A stretch of 24,798 nucleotides of DNA from Pelargonium cotyledonis. Its lineage: Eukaryota > Streptophyta > Magnoliopsida > Geraniales > Geraniaceae. How positions within the stretch are numbered: the first letter of the stretch is position 1; each line of letters opens with the position of its first letter. The translations under genes and the position numbers were made by a program. Location: positions 1 to 24,798 of the forward strand of contig JAYMTA010000736.1 in the NCBI GenBank assembly GCA_036897625.1. Direction: 5' to 3'. Of the stretch, positions 9,247 through 20,100 are shown one piece after another. The notes under the pieces are model-generated. The model was not told where the DNA came from, did no database searches, and saw only the letters and a program-made list of their open reading frames with translations.

Positions 9247-10986
9247 ATGGGAGCTCTCGAACTAGAAGCCAATAAAATGGTGATGAACAAGGTAGAAGAT
9301 GCAGCAGAAGCCGAAGCAGAAGTTGATATATGGAAGTACGTGTTAGGGTTCGTGGAAACGGCGGTGGTCAAGTGTGCCATCGAGCTTGGGATCGCCGACG
9401 CCATCCACGGCTCCGGCGGCGGCTCGATGACGCTGGCCGAGCTCTCCTCCACCCTCGGCTGCGCACCGACCTCCCTGTACCGCATCATGCGGTTTCTGGT
9501 GCACCACCGTGTCTTCAAACTAGAAAAAAAGACCACCACAACCGGTGGCGGCGCCGCCACCACCACCACCATGGCCTATGCGCTCACGCCACTTTCGCGC
9601 CGTTTAGTGGTGAGACTGATGAGTGGATTTACTATTTGTGATTTAGAGTATAAAAATAGTTAATAATGGATTTGTCTAATCTATATTAATTAGTTTATAC
9701 ACCTTTGCGGGTATTTTTAACAAATTCAATAACCAATAAATTTTTAATAAACATGATTAAAATATGTGTCAAGATTAAAAATTTTATAATATGCCGTTCT
9801 AATACGTATTATAACCCTATTTTTTGATCCAACTAAAATTTTATTTTATTTTATTTTCTGATTTTTTGTTTTTGTTTTTTTGTTCCTAATAATTCCCACC
9901 AGAAACGCGGACCGGGCAGCATGGCCGCACTTATTCTCCTGGAGAGCACCCCGGCGATGCTGGCGCCGTGGCACTCCCTGAGCGGCCGCATTGTGCCCGA
10001 CGCCAAGCCAACATTCACGGCGGTTCACGGCGAGGACCTGTGGAGCTTCACGTCCGGAAACCCTGACCACAACAAGCTGCTGAACGATGCCATGGCATGC
10101 GACGCCAGGGTTGCGGTGGCCAAGATGCTCCACGGCTGTCCGGAGTGTTTGGCGGGGTGGGGACGGTGGGGCGACGGGACGCTGCTGAGCATGGGGGTCA
10201 AGGCGTGTCCGTGGATTCGTGGCATCAATTTTGACCTCCCTCACGTCGTGTCCGTCGCGCCGATGGTGTTGTGCATGTTGGTGGCGACATGTTTGATGGG
10301 ATACCAAAAGCTGACGCCGCATGTTTCTTGGTAAGTTGGACTTGCAAGTTAATCGATGAGGTGACATCATCTCATTCATATGACTGAGTCATAACGACTT
10401 AAACAAATACTAATATATACTCCATCTGTCCCAAAATGAGCGTCTTGTTTCTATTTTTATGTTATTATATTAGTATTCTTCCAATATTACCCTTATCACT
10501 TATGCACATGGACAAATCTGCACATGGGTGCACATGTGGTGCACATGAAAAAAGTAAGAGTTATATTGGAAACACACTAAATTATCTTGTAATTCTTAAG
10601 TTTTGCAAAAAATAGAAATAAGACACTCATTTTAGGACGGAGGGAGTATAAGTTTATTTGGCTGAATATAATTATCAATGCAGAAGGTTTTGCATGATTG
10701 GGGAGACGAGGAGTGCATCAAAATCCTAAAGAAATGCAGAGAAACCATTCCGGAGAAGAATGGGAAGGTGATAATCATAGAGGCTGTGATAGACGAAGAA
10801 GAACAAAGCAAGCTAATGAACCTGACTTTGATGATAGACATGGTCATGATTGCTCACACCAACTTCGGCAAAGAGAGGACCTTCAAGGAATGGTCCTACG
10901 TTCTCGCCGAGGCTGGTTTCCGGCGAGTCTCCATCAAACCTAATGTCCGTGCCGTGCATTACAATATCATCGAGGCATTTCCATGA
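9247..10986 (+). pseudogene. COMT-type O-methyltransferase copy 1, decayed
   Basis: The intact form would transfer a methyl group from S-adenosylmethionine (SAM) to a phenolic such as a flavonoid. Exons: 9247-9609 (121 codons, frame open, dimerisation domain around VDIWKYVLGFVETAVVKCAIELGIADAI), 9903-10330 and 10684-10986; the GT-AG sites agree in phase 0. Exon 2 is broken. After HGCPE (about 10145) a base is missing, then about 14 more, so the SAM-binding motif (usually VVDVGGGxG) is reduced to GDG. A second shift near 10261 throws the rest out of frame to a stop beyond the donor, although the expected HVGGDMFDGIPKADAA is still legible in another frame. Exon 3 keeps the catalytic HDW ([18 protein letters not shown]) and the ending. 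The nearest families I recall are mint and basil flavonoid 8-O-methyltransferases. The substrate is unknown. Copy 2 follows about 2.9 kb on. Confidence 0.85.
10420..10646 (-). mobile_element. Stowaway-type MITE, copy C, in intron 2
   Basis: This element runs from CTCCATCTGTCCCAAAATGAG after TA to TTTTAGGACGGAGGGAG before TA, about 227 bases. Its interior matches copies A and B in reverse complement (ATTACCCTTATCACTTATGCACATG here against ATAAGTGATAAGGGTAAT there). It lacks the duplicated right terminus of A and B. It lies wholly inside intron 2 of methyltransferase copy 1 and does not touch the splice sites. Confidence 0.85.
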
Positions 10987-11579
10987 ACTTCATCACGATC
11001 TTCAACTCTGTGTTCCTCGTGTCGTGTTTGTGTTAAACTGTGTGTGATTCTTGTTACGTTTCTAAATTTCCATGTCTCTTTTGTAACTTCTATATATGAG
11101 TTGAAAACTTGTCTTCAGCTTATTTATATTTCAAGAGAAATAAGAAAAAAGAAAAAGAAAAGATGTTGGCAATAAGATGCTTTTTCTAATTCATTTCTAT
11201 TGAATCCAAAAGTGTACACAAAATTTCTACATTTAGATGTCGTCGAACCTTCTTTGCTTATTTCTGGTTTTAAACGTTTTTTCAATTTCTTGTTCTAATT
11301 CACATTATTATCCATGTGGCCTCTGTTAATGAGCTACAACTGAATTCATGAAACACCATAATAGAACGAGGTCAAAATAAAATCAAAAATTCTACAATCA
11401 AGTTAACTCTAATATTGACAAAAATTTGACACACTCGCAACAAGAATATTGTTTTGCACAAGTAATATGAGATTAGTGAAAGTCAGAGCTATTGATTAAC
11501 CATAATATTGTAGAAATTCAAGTAAAGTCTTTAATGATGCACAAAAAATCAAAGATAATTAAGCCAATGGTGAGTTGAC
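10987..11579. other. Spacer after O-methyltransferase copy 1
   Basis: About 600 AT-rich bases. The first part is presumably the former 3' untranslated region of methyltransferase copy 1. I see no gene, repeat or structured element that I can name. Confidence 0.4.
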
Positions 11580-12500
11580 ATGTTGCACTACAAGCCATGT
11601 CCTCAGTCAGAGTCAACATGGTCAAAATTGGTCAATACAATCAACATAGGTCAAACATGGTCAATTCGGTCATTATTCATCAAATCTAGTCAACTTGGTC
11701 AAAACTGGTCAACTCCATCGAGTTGTCTTTGAACAAAGGTTGAGTCAAGGACACGGTTCATAGGCAACTAGAATGCTAAAGTCGAAACACATGACCAACA
11801 CTCATACAAAGCCATCCGCAAACATCTCAGTGCAAACTTTGGGGAAACAGTCCTTCTCTTCTAAGGGAAACGAGCATATTCCCGTTCGGAAAGCACCATC
11901 TCTCTTATGGGAACCTTTCTCCCTCCTCTAGGACACACAATCTTTCTTCTTCGAAAATTACATCCTCTCTCCTTAGGGAAACACTCATTCCCTTCCAAGA
12001 AAGCTAGACTTCATGCAAGAGGTTTGATCCGACTATAAGGATCAAAACCAATGCACAAGTTAGATCCAACGCAACTCTCCTTCCTCGAAGTTAGGAACCA
12101 TAACCTCACTCCGCCCATATATAGAGCTTGAAGAGTTCTTGGAGGATAAGGGAAAGAATAATCAGAAAATAAATAAAAGTATCAACCAAAGGTAAAAGGC
12201 ACATTCACACACTTGCAAGAAATTAAACTCTTCAAAGTGCACAAGAATCATCTCTAGCGTTTTTTGCGCTCTTCGAACATTCATCGAAATATTCGAATGA
12301 TCTTCGAGCAATTTCCAAATGATTTTCGAAGATCTTCGAATCTTCAAGTTTACATTCAAGAGTTTGTGTGGACATCTTGATTCTCAATGGAAGCAGTTCT
12401 CCGGACACACATCCAGAGTTTCTGCTTAACAGTGCATTGATTTTAGCAGAAGATCGAACCCAGACCCAAACCAACAAGCTCCGACAGGTATCAAACTCCG
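11580..12500 (+). mobile_element. Probable LTR-retrotransposon relic (LTR plus primer site)
   Basis: At 12485-12486 a CA end is followed by GGTATCAAACTCCGACC, close to the TGGTATCAGAGC primer-binding site complementary to initiator methionine tRNA. This suggests that the bases before it are the end of a left LTR. Within the presumed LTR there is a TATA-like CCCATATATAGAGC (about 12114) and a downstream non-coding leader. The left boundary is uncertain (around 11580-11600), and I found no internal coding region or second LTR nearby. Class (Copia or Gypsy) cannot be told. Confidence 0.4.
11611..11715. repeat. Degenerate 10-base GGTCAA array
   Basis: About ten units of a loose decamer near GTCAACATGG run head to tail. 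GTCAA occurs at about 11612, 11621, 11631, 11650, 11660, 11689, 11698 and 11708, with GGTCATT at about 11668. The reverse complement TTGAC is the core of the W-box bound by WRKY factors. The array lies at the start of the presumed LTR, where promoters and enhancers of retrotransposons sit. The array is seen directly; any WRKY role is inference. Confidence 0.6.
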
Positions 12501-13129
12501 ACCAAAGTGCAAATTCCCTTGGATGTAGAGAAAGAAAGTCAAATACGAAATTCATATTTCACTTTCACCAAGTCAAATATAGTTGCATTAATATAGTTGC
12601 AGTACAATATAGTAAACTTTCACTTTCACTTTACCAATTAGAAATTAGAGTTTGTGTGCATTAATATTGTTGCAGTACAATATTGATCATTAAATTTTTT
12701 TTTTTCAAAATACCAAAATACTATATATGAATGTTATCTAAAAACTGAAATGGGAAAGTATTCATTGTCAAACTAATTTTATTTTTTCCGATACAATACG
12801 ATGTATGCTTTAGCAATGTGTTTTGCTGAAAACATTCAAAGTTTATAAGATATGTAATTTTTTTTTCTTCAATAGTAGTTCATTACAAGTGATTTTCCAA
12901 CCTTCAACAAAATACTATGGAAGGAGATTAACGAATTAATTCGTATTTACCAAATTATAATAAATTTTTCAATGAAAATGATTTACTTACCATATTTTTT
13001 TTACGAACAATGATAAATCCGAAAATTGATGCAAATGTTCTTCATTTAGTTAAAAGAAAATTGATGGGAGAATGACTTTTACATCTTCTTCTTCCTCAAA
13101 TCTGACATCTTCTTCTTCATTTACTAATT
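12501..13129. other. AT-rich spacer
   Basis: About 630 bases without a gene. A short near-repeat (TTAATATAGTTGCAGTACAATATAG near 12588 and TTAATATTGTTGCAGTACAATATTG near 12661) is visible. It also holds CTTCTTCTT runs near 13083-13118. Nothing else was recognised. Confidence 0.4.
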
Positions 13130-13387
13130 TTTAATTTCTCACTATAATGTAATTGGCAAGTAATCCAACTGTGTGAGTGAGAGAGGTCTCAGGATCAATC
13201 TCCACTCAACACATCCTTGGTGGTGGTGGTGTAAGAGACCACTATGGTGCGGTAAGATGCCAAAAACTCTAGGCTAGGGTTAAGAGACATAGTCTCTTCC
13301 TGAACACTATTAATTTCTTGTATATATATCCCTTTAGGTCGTTGCTTATAAAAAAAAAACCATAAGATATTTAATTTCTCACTATAA
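13130..13387 (+). mobile_element. SINE with 18-base target-site duplications
   Basis: The element (13148-13369) is flanked by perfect 18-base direct repeats, TTTAATTTCTCACTATAA, at 13130-13147 and 13370-13387. Near its 5' end it has a pol III B-box-like segment (GTGAGAGAGGTCTCAGGATCAATCTCC, compared with the GGTTCGAATCC consensus), as in tRNA-derived plant SINEs. Near its 3' end is a nine-base A run (13351-13359) followed by ten extra bases (CCATAAGATA) before the second repeat. There is no open frame. Size and layout fit a SINE mobilised by a LINE. Confidence 0.7.
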
Positions 13388-13833
13388 AAAAAAAGCCGTT
13401 TTTTCTCTCTTATTTATAAAAGCAAGTAACTAGGTTCTACCCGTATCCCACACACAACCCAACTCACCAAATGGGTCATCTGTGCTGGCCCATATCCCAA
13501 GTAAATTCAATGGTTTAGATCCCTCCTTAGAACAAATACATAACACATATACTATCAACACATGTATTACTAATTTCTCGATTTAATATTAGAGTGGATG
13601 CACACTATTCGTAGCCATAGGCTAAGGCTGCCTCAAAACAGTTCTTGGAAAGCTTACAAGAACGAGAGAAATCTATGGCGTGTATTAAAGCTCATAAATC
13701 CAACCATTAATATTCACTAGGTTTAGGAATTAATTACTAAACCATTTGACTTTATTTTGTTTTACTATCACATTTTTCATGAGAAAAATAATTCTACAAA
13801 CAAAGATCGTTACAACTAATTTACTTTATCTTC

Positions 13834-13842
13834 TATATATAC
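13834..13842 (+). promoter_or_regulatory. TATA box of O-methyltransferase copy 2
   Basis: A TATATATAC run lies about 78 bases before the ATG at 13912. The short stretch before it (TTATCTTC) and the CTCAATCTCTTTCACACA leader resemble the corresponding positions of copy 1, as expected for a tandem duplicate whose promoter was copied as well. Confidence 0.45.
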
Positions 13843-14682
13843 TTTACCTTGAACCTCAATCTCTTTCACACATTTAATAAATAAAGTTAGCAGAAACATA
13901 GAGATCAAAACATGGAAGAAAATAAAATGGTTATCATCAAACAAGAAGATGGAGCTGAAGCCGAAGACGAAGCTCATATTGGCATGTGGAAGTACGCGTT
14001 AGGGTTCGTAGAAACGGCGGTGATCAAGTGTGCCACCATCGACCTAGGAATAGCCGATGCCATTGACGGACACGGCGGTCCGATGACCCTGGCCGACCTC
14101 TCCGCCGCCCTCGACTGCACCGTCCATCCCGCATCATGCGCTTTATGGTGCACCACCATGTCTTCGAAAATGTGCCGACCAGCGATGCCACCTCACTCCT
14201 CTCTCACGTCGCATGATAGTAAGACTAGTATATATACATAGGGTAAATGGAACATGAGCAAGTAATTTTTGGCTTAAGTTAATCAAAGTCATGAAGACAC
14301 CTCAATATATTTCACTATTTAAGTGAATCTAAGATTTTATTAATGAGGTGTCACCGCCTCTTTAATGACTTACCCTAATTAAGTCAAATATTAATTAAGT
14401 CTCTCATTTCCCATATATATATATTAGAATAAGTAATGTAAGCCATGATTTTTTAACTTATCATAAGGCAAATCAATGAGGTGATGATAATTTTTACTCG
14501 TGTCATATTCTTTCATTTGTGTTCCTAGAATATTTTCCCTTTCTTATTTCATTGTTTTGCTTTCGTTTACTCGTTGACTCCTACAATATGTTCTTAACAG
14601 AAGTGCGGTCCAGACAGCATGGCTGCTCTTGTTCTCTTCGAGAGCACCTCCGTAATGCTGGCGCCATGGCTCGCCCTCAGCA

Positions 14683-14745
14683 GCCACATTGCGGCAAAGG
14701 GAAAGCCGACGTTCGTGTCCGTTCACGGCCACATTGCGGCAAAGG
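14683..14745. repeat. 18-base direct repeat at the exon 2 break point
   Basis: GCCACATTGCGGCAAAGG occurs at 14683-14700 and again at 14728-14745, 45 bases apart. The first copy is in place in exon 2 of methyltransferase copy 2. The second sits exactly where similarity to the family stops. This suggests a template-switch or slippage event linked to the loss of the rest of exon 2. Confidence 0.8.
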
Positions 14746-14885
14746 AATGTGTCATGAATTTTGGGTGGGCTAAACTAATACAAAACTTTGGATTGGACTA
14801 AGAGCATATATGGGCTTAGACACATTTTGGAGCTCTGGGGTGGGCCCATGCCTATGACGGCCCACCCTTGACTCCGCCACTGATA
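14746..14885. mobile_element. Possible transposon fragment in broken exon 2
   Basis: The sequence after the exon 2 break reads TTTTGGGTGGGCTAAAC and ends GGCCCACCCTTGACTCCGCCACTG. That GGTGGGCCC ... CTCCGCCACTG ending is one I associate with dispersed plant repeats. It has no similarity to methyltransferase coding sequence. Its boundaries and class are guesses. Confidence 0.35.
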
Positions 14886-15614
14886 TAAGATTTTTATATT
14901 CCATTTCTATTATTAATTAAACTCAATCAGCTGGTTGTATTTGATTTTTAAGGTTTCACGCCACGCCAGATACGTACTATAAAATTCACGTGTTCATGTC
15001 ACGTCATCATACCATTTCATTATTTCATCATTCATAGTTGAAACGACATTGTTTTGGCTTTATGGTGATCAAGTGATAAGAAATATGAAACGCAATGTTT
15101 TGTTTGATGGTGCATGCACACGTACGTGGGCGTGTATCTGATGAGATGTGAATGTGACATGCCAACAAATGCTAACGTGACATCTAGAAACCCGTTACAA
15201 CGTCTCGAGTTCAATACAAATTACCAAAATATTAATTCAACCACTTTTATCTCCTTATGTTATTTTATCCATTTTTACTTAGTTTAAATTTAATGTAACA
15301 CAGAAGGTTCTGCATGATTGGTCGGAAGAGGAGTGCATCAAAATCTTGAAAATGTGCAGAGAAGCCATTGTAGAGAAGAAGGGAAAGGTGATAATCGTAG
15401 AGGGTGTGATAGACGAAGAGGAGCATGCATGGTGAAGTAAGTAACTTGAAGTTGATGTTTGACATGGTCATGATGGCTCACACAAACAATGGCAAAGAAC
15501 GGACTTTCAAGGAGTGGTCCTACGTACGTTCTATCTCAGGCCGGTTTCCGGCGATTCTCCGTCAAACCCAACGTTTGTATTGTGCAGTATAGTATCATCG
15601 AGGCCTTTCCATGA

Positions 15615-17041
15615 ACTCAACTACTGCAACTATGCGATCCAAGTCTTCGTTTTAATTGTTTTCTGTGTTTTGGTGATTAGTTACGTTACTATTGTCTAAG
15701 AGATTAACACTTGATGCTTTTCTTTTAACTCGATCAATTTAAGTACATTGGAGAAGCTCATCTTCGTGTTTACATGTCAGAATTTTTCTAAGTGTTTGTT
15801 CTAAATATAATGTCTATTTGAGTTTTGGTTTTTGAATCTTGAATATGTGAACTGCACAAGACAACTAACCAAATATGGAGACCCTAAATGTATTTGTGGA
15901 TTGTGAAGATCTCTTCCTTTTACTAAGACAATAGCATTTATACTTACTAACGTGCAATTGGTCATTAGAAAAATGGAGTCCGTTTCTGCACCCACTTGTG
16001 GTTTGGGCTCTGTCTTCTGGGTCATGTTGTTCAATGGAGCCAAACGAGTTTGAGAATTATACGTTCGGGTTGTGGAGTGTATGGTGTCCAAAAACTAATG
16101 CGTATTAAATGCTAACTCATTTATAGAACTAATGTTACATAAATAACTAGGTACATTTCTTTGCCAAAAAAAAAAAAAAATTGGGCATATTTTTAGAGAC
16201 AAAATTTACCTATACTTAGCCCCAAGTGACCTATAGTGTATGTGATCTAATTTGCAATCTACCGTCAAATCAAGGCGATATCAGGTTCACAACTTCACTT
16301 AACCCAATTCAAAACTCATTTGCATCACTGTTCAGATTCAAAATATTTGAAAGTTTCCTATCTATGTTGGACTTCATAAATATTTTTCACCCGTCAGAAT
16401 TAATAAGTTATCACTATAAATACACTATAAGGCCGAGATACAAAACACAATCAAATACATAATTATGCACCAATTTTGAGATTTGAGACTGTGAAATAGT
16501 TTTTGTTACTAAAAAAATATCTTATCATTATGATCAACTCATTCCCTAAACTTTTTTGTTTTCAATTTTTAGAATTCGATCTTGTTACTTGTCTCTAGCC
16601 TTAATGGTAGACTAATTTGAGTTGAAGACTAGAATTTAATGTTTACAAATCATGGCATTGAATTTGTTTAGTCTAATTGGTTATTATCCTCTTCTAATTT
16701 CTTTATTTCAATTAAGTATTTTGCTTCGGCTTGTCTTCGAGCTTTCTATTATATTTTTTTCAACTATTTCTTTCATCTTCTTTAGTTTTAGATTCTTCTC
16801 ATAAATTTTTATGCACAGAATCTTGCGACGAAGAATCGATATTTTCCTCCAAATAGGATTCCACATCTTTGAGTAAAGTTATCGAAACAAAAACATTAAT
16901 TTTATCTTCCTCTCAGTCTTCAAGTGCGTTAGGATCCAACGATTCTATATAATGAGATACGTAGTAGTAAACATTTGTGCTATGTTATATTTTGAGACAA
17001 ATTATAAAATGAGAAACTGGAACCTGACCCACCGGTAGCCC
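15615..17041. other. Spacer before the F-box/LRR gene
   Basis: About 1.4 kb, AT-rich, with a 15-base A run near 16166-16180. Open frames at 15801-16091 (minus) and 16226-16462 (plus) show no domain. A TATA-like TCTATATAATG near 16944, about 210 bases before the F-box/LRR start codon, may belong to that gene's promoter. No RNA gene or clear transposon was recognised. Confidence 0.4.
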
Positions 17042-17155
17042 ATGTTTGTCCCCAAACAAAATCCATTAACTCCCAGATCGGGTCCATGCAAAATCGCTAA
17101 TCTCTCTCTCTCGCTGACTCTAATATCGCAACCAAGGAGCAATCGAGACACAAAA

Positions 17156-20100
17156 ATGGCGACTTTCGGAGGCAGTGTGGAGACCCTGGATCTGCTTCCC
17201 TCCGCTATCCTCGCCACCATCTTCACCAAGCTCGACGTCCCGACCATCTGCTCCGTCGCCGCCACTTGCAAAACCTTCAATTCCTGCGCTTCTCACATCC
17301 TCTCCTTCCTCCCCAACTTCCACCTCCTCGTAAACCCACCTCAATTTCATGCCAATTTTCAATTTTTCCTTTCTCTTGTGTGTTTTCTGATTTTGGGCTT
17401 TTGTTTTTGTTGCAGGATATTGCACCATCGAAGGAATTTCTGAGTCCCCTGTTGCCGCCAAACCCTTACATGAGGTGCTTGAAGCTGGACTGTGGCCGGC
17501 TCGACGATTCGGCCATCGATCTTCTGGTTCGCCCCACTTTGGATGAGCTTTGTTTGCATAATTGTGCTGATTTTAGCGGGAAATTACTCTCGGAGATTGG
17601 TGGGCGGTGTAAGGATCTAAGGTAGATTGCTTCAACTGTTGTGTTGTTCTTTGCTAGATGATGGTTACATTCAATAATAATGTTACAATTGCTATACATA
17701 GATGATTTCTTGTGCTTGAGTTGTTTTATTTTATATCATACTGTTCATTAGCTTTGCCTATCTAAAATCCCAACAGATCTCTATATTTAGGTTCAGTTGC
17801 TGAGAAGAGAGGGCTAGCTATTCATATTACCGATCTGGAGGAGTTGCTAAGTGGTTGCTCTCGATTAGAAGTAAGTCTTTATAGGATGAGTGTTCATTAA
17901 AAGGTATAATATAAAGATTAGGTGATTGATTAAATTTTAGATAAGATCTCATTAAAGTCTTAATTGAATGGTTTGCTGTAAAGAAAGTTGGAAGATAATT
18001 TAACTGGTTGTTTTTTTTTTTTTTTTTTTTAATGTCATATGAAATGCACAGTTGTATGAGTTGTGTAGTGGTCTGAATTGGAAGTAAAACTTCATTGCAT
18101 GAATGGTTGGTAAAAGTTAGTAATAAGTGGATTAAGATTGATGTCATTTGTTTCATTAGATATTTATGTCAGCTAAAATCAGTTCTTTAATATGACGTTT
18201 TTGAATCATTCTATAAAGAAAGTCCTTTCATTAAAGGGGTGTTTTTCTTGTGAGATCATATCTCCTGGTTATATTTGATTTCACTAGCACGTTGTTAGGG
18301 AAACCTTTATTAAGTGAAAACTCTCTTTTAGCTTGGTGATTTTGTGCTAATGATGACATTCAATAACAATTGCTTGGGCGTGAGAAAATAGATACATGTG
18401 ATCATACTGATAATTTGATTTTTCTATCACATATTTATCAGTGGCAATCTTCAAATGCATGGTCAATGATCATTCATCATTTTGAATTTTCTCTTGGAGC
18501 GTAGATTGTCTAAGTGTGCTGTTGACTGCAATTTTGAACACAAAATGTATTATATTACCCTATTATTTAGGGGTTAGGGCTATCTATGTGTTTCATGTAA
18601 TTTGCATTTATCATGTATCAGATGCTCATGTGAATCGACATGCTTGAATACCCTGCCAAACATCTTTTTCTTTTGTGATGTGAGATGCTCTTGTAAGATA
18701 TCAAAGAGATTATCCCATGCTTCATTTCACAACTGGCTTGTAGTATAATTGTCGAAGATCTCTTGTTTATTCTAGTTTGAATACACAATACTTGGTTACT
18801 AACTTCTAATTGAAAATCTTGACAATTTATTTGTAATGTAGGGAAATTAATTTTGCCTTCTGAACCTTCCGGATGAAATACTTGTACAATAAATCAATTT
18901 TCCATGTATATCAATAAATTTTTAATAATAAATTGCAAGTGTGCTTTTAGATTCTATGTTACGGATGTACCTTGGACTCTTTCATGTTTAATCTCTTTTA
19001 GATAGTACTTACGTTTTTGTATCAATTTGAAATTATTAAAATATGTCATGATGATTTCTAATTTTTTGGTAGGCACTGATCCTGATGTTTGATTTATCAC
19101 TACTCCTTCGTACTAATTTTGCTCGAATTTGGGGTTTGGCTTCAGAAAGGCTTACTTCTCTTGAGATTGGTTTCATCTCTTCATTAATGATGACTGAACT
19201 GCTCAGCCCAAATGTAGGACCCCATCAGTCACCAAATCAAGTTCGACTAAATGTGTTGCCTAGTATTCAGAAATTATGCCTTTCAGTAGACTATATTACT
19301 GACACTATGGTTGGTACAATATCTAAAGGTCTCACATCTTTAACCCATTTGGATCTTCGAGATGCACCAATCATAGAACCAAGAGTTGCATTTGATCTAA
19401 CAAATTCTGGGCTTCAACAGATTAATCAGCACGGAAAATTGAAACACCTCTCTCTGGTTCGGAGCCAGGAGTTCCTTATCACCTATTTTAAGCGAGTAAA
19501 TGATCTTGGGTTCCTCTTAATGGCTGACAGGTGCTCTAGTATGGAAAGCATATGCCTTGGTGGCTTTTGTCGTGTTACAGATACAGGCTTCAAAACACTG
19601 TTGCACTCATGCTCCAACTTATACAAGCTTAGGGTGTCCCATGGAGTCCAATTAACTGATCTGTTTTTTCATGACATTTCTGCCACTTCCCTTTCCTTGA
19701 CACATGTGTGCCTGAGATGGTGTAATCTGTTAACCAATCACTCTGTTGCAAATTTGGCATCCAACAAAAATCTCAAAGTTCTAGACCTGAGAGATTGTAG
19801 GAACCTTGGGGATGAAGCCTTACAAGCCATGGGCACTCTTCCCACATTGGAGAGGTTACTGTTGGATGGTTCTGATATAACTGATGTGGGTTTGACTTAT
19901 TTAAGGGGTGTGATCGGTTCACTAGTTTCACTCTCCATTAGAGGATGCAAGAGACTTACAGATAAATGCATCCCTGCATTATTTGAGGGCTCTTCTAAGC
20001 TAGAGTTGCAGGAATTGGACCTATCAAATCTACCAAGTCTCTCTGATAATGGAGTTCTGTCATTGGCTAAATGGCGAGTTCCACTTTTTGAACTCCGAAT

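Larger units (their letters stand above)
13912..15614 (+). pseudogene. COMT-type O-methyltransferase copy 2, heavily decayed
   Basis: This is the same family and three-exon plan as copy 1, with more damage. Exon 1 (13912-14218) starts MEENKMVIIKQ and keeps WKYALGFVETAVIKCA. A shift after LDCTV puts RIMRFMVHHHVFEN in a second frame, and TPLSRRMI before the donor is in a third. Exon 2 (from 14601) reads KCGPDSMAALVLFES and stops matching the family after SVHG (about 14729), so most of it, including the SAM-binding core, is missing. Exon 3 (15304-15614) starts [16 protein letters not shown], hits a stop at 15433, and shows further shifts near 15430 and 15525 before ending IIEAFP. No single reading frame can produce an enzyme. 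Confidence 0.88.

Noticed and set aside
10025..10334. Reading methyltransferase copy 1 as a functional, alternatively spliced gene
   Set aside because: The SAM-binding motif is gone, and the frame before the exon 2 donor differs from the frame needed to reach exon 3, so no choice of the visible splice sites gives a complete enzyme.
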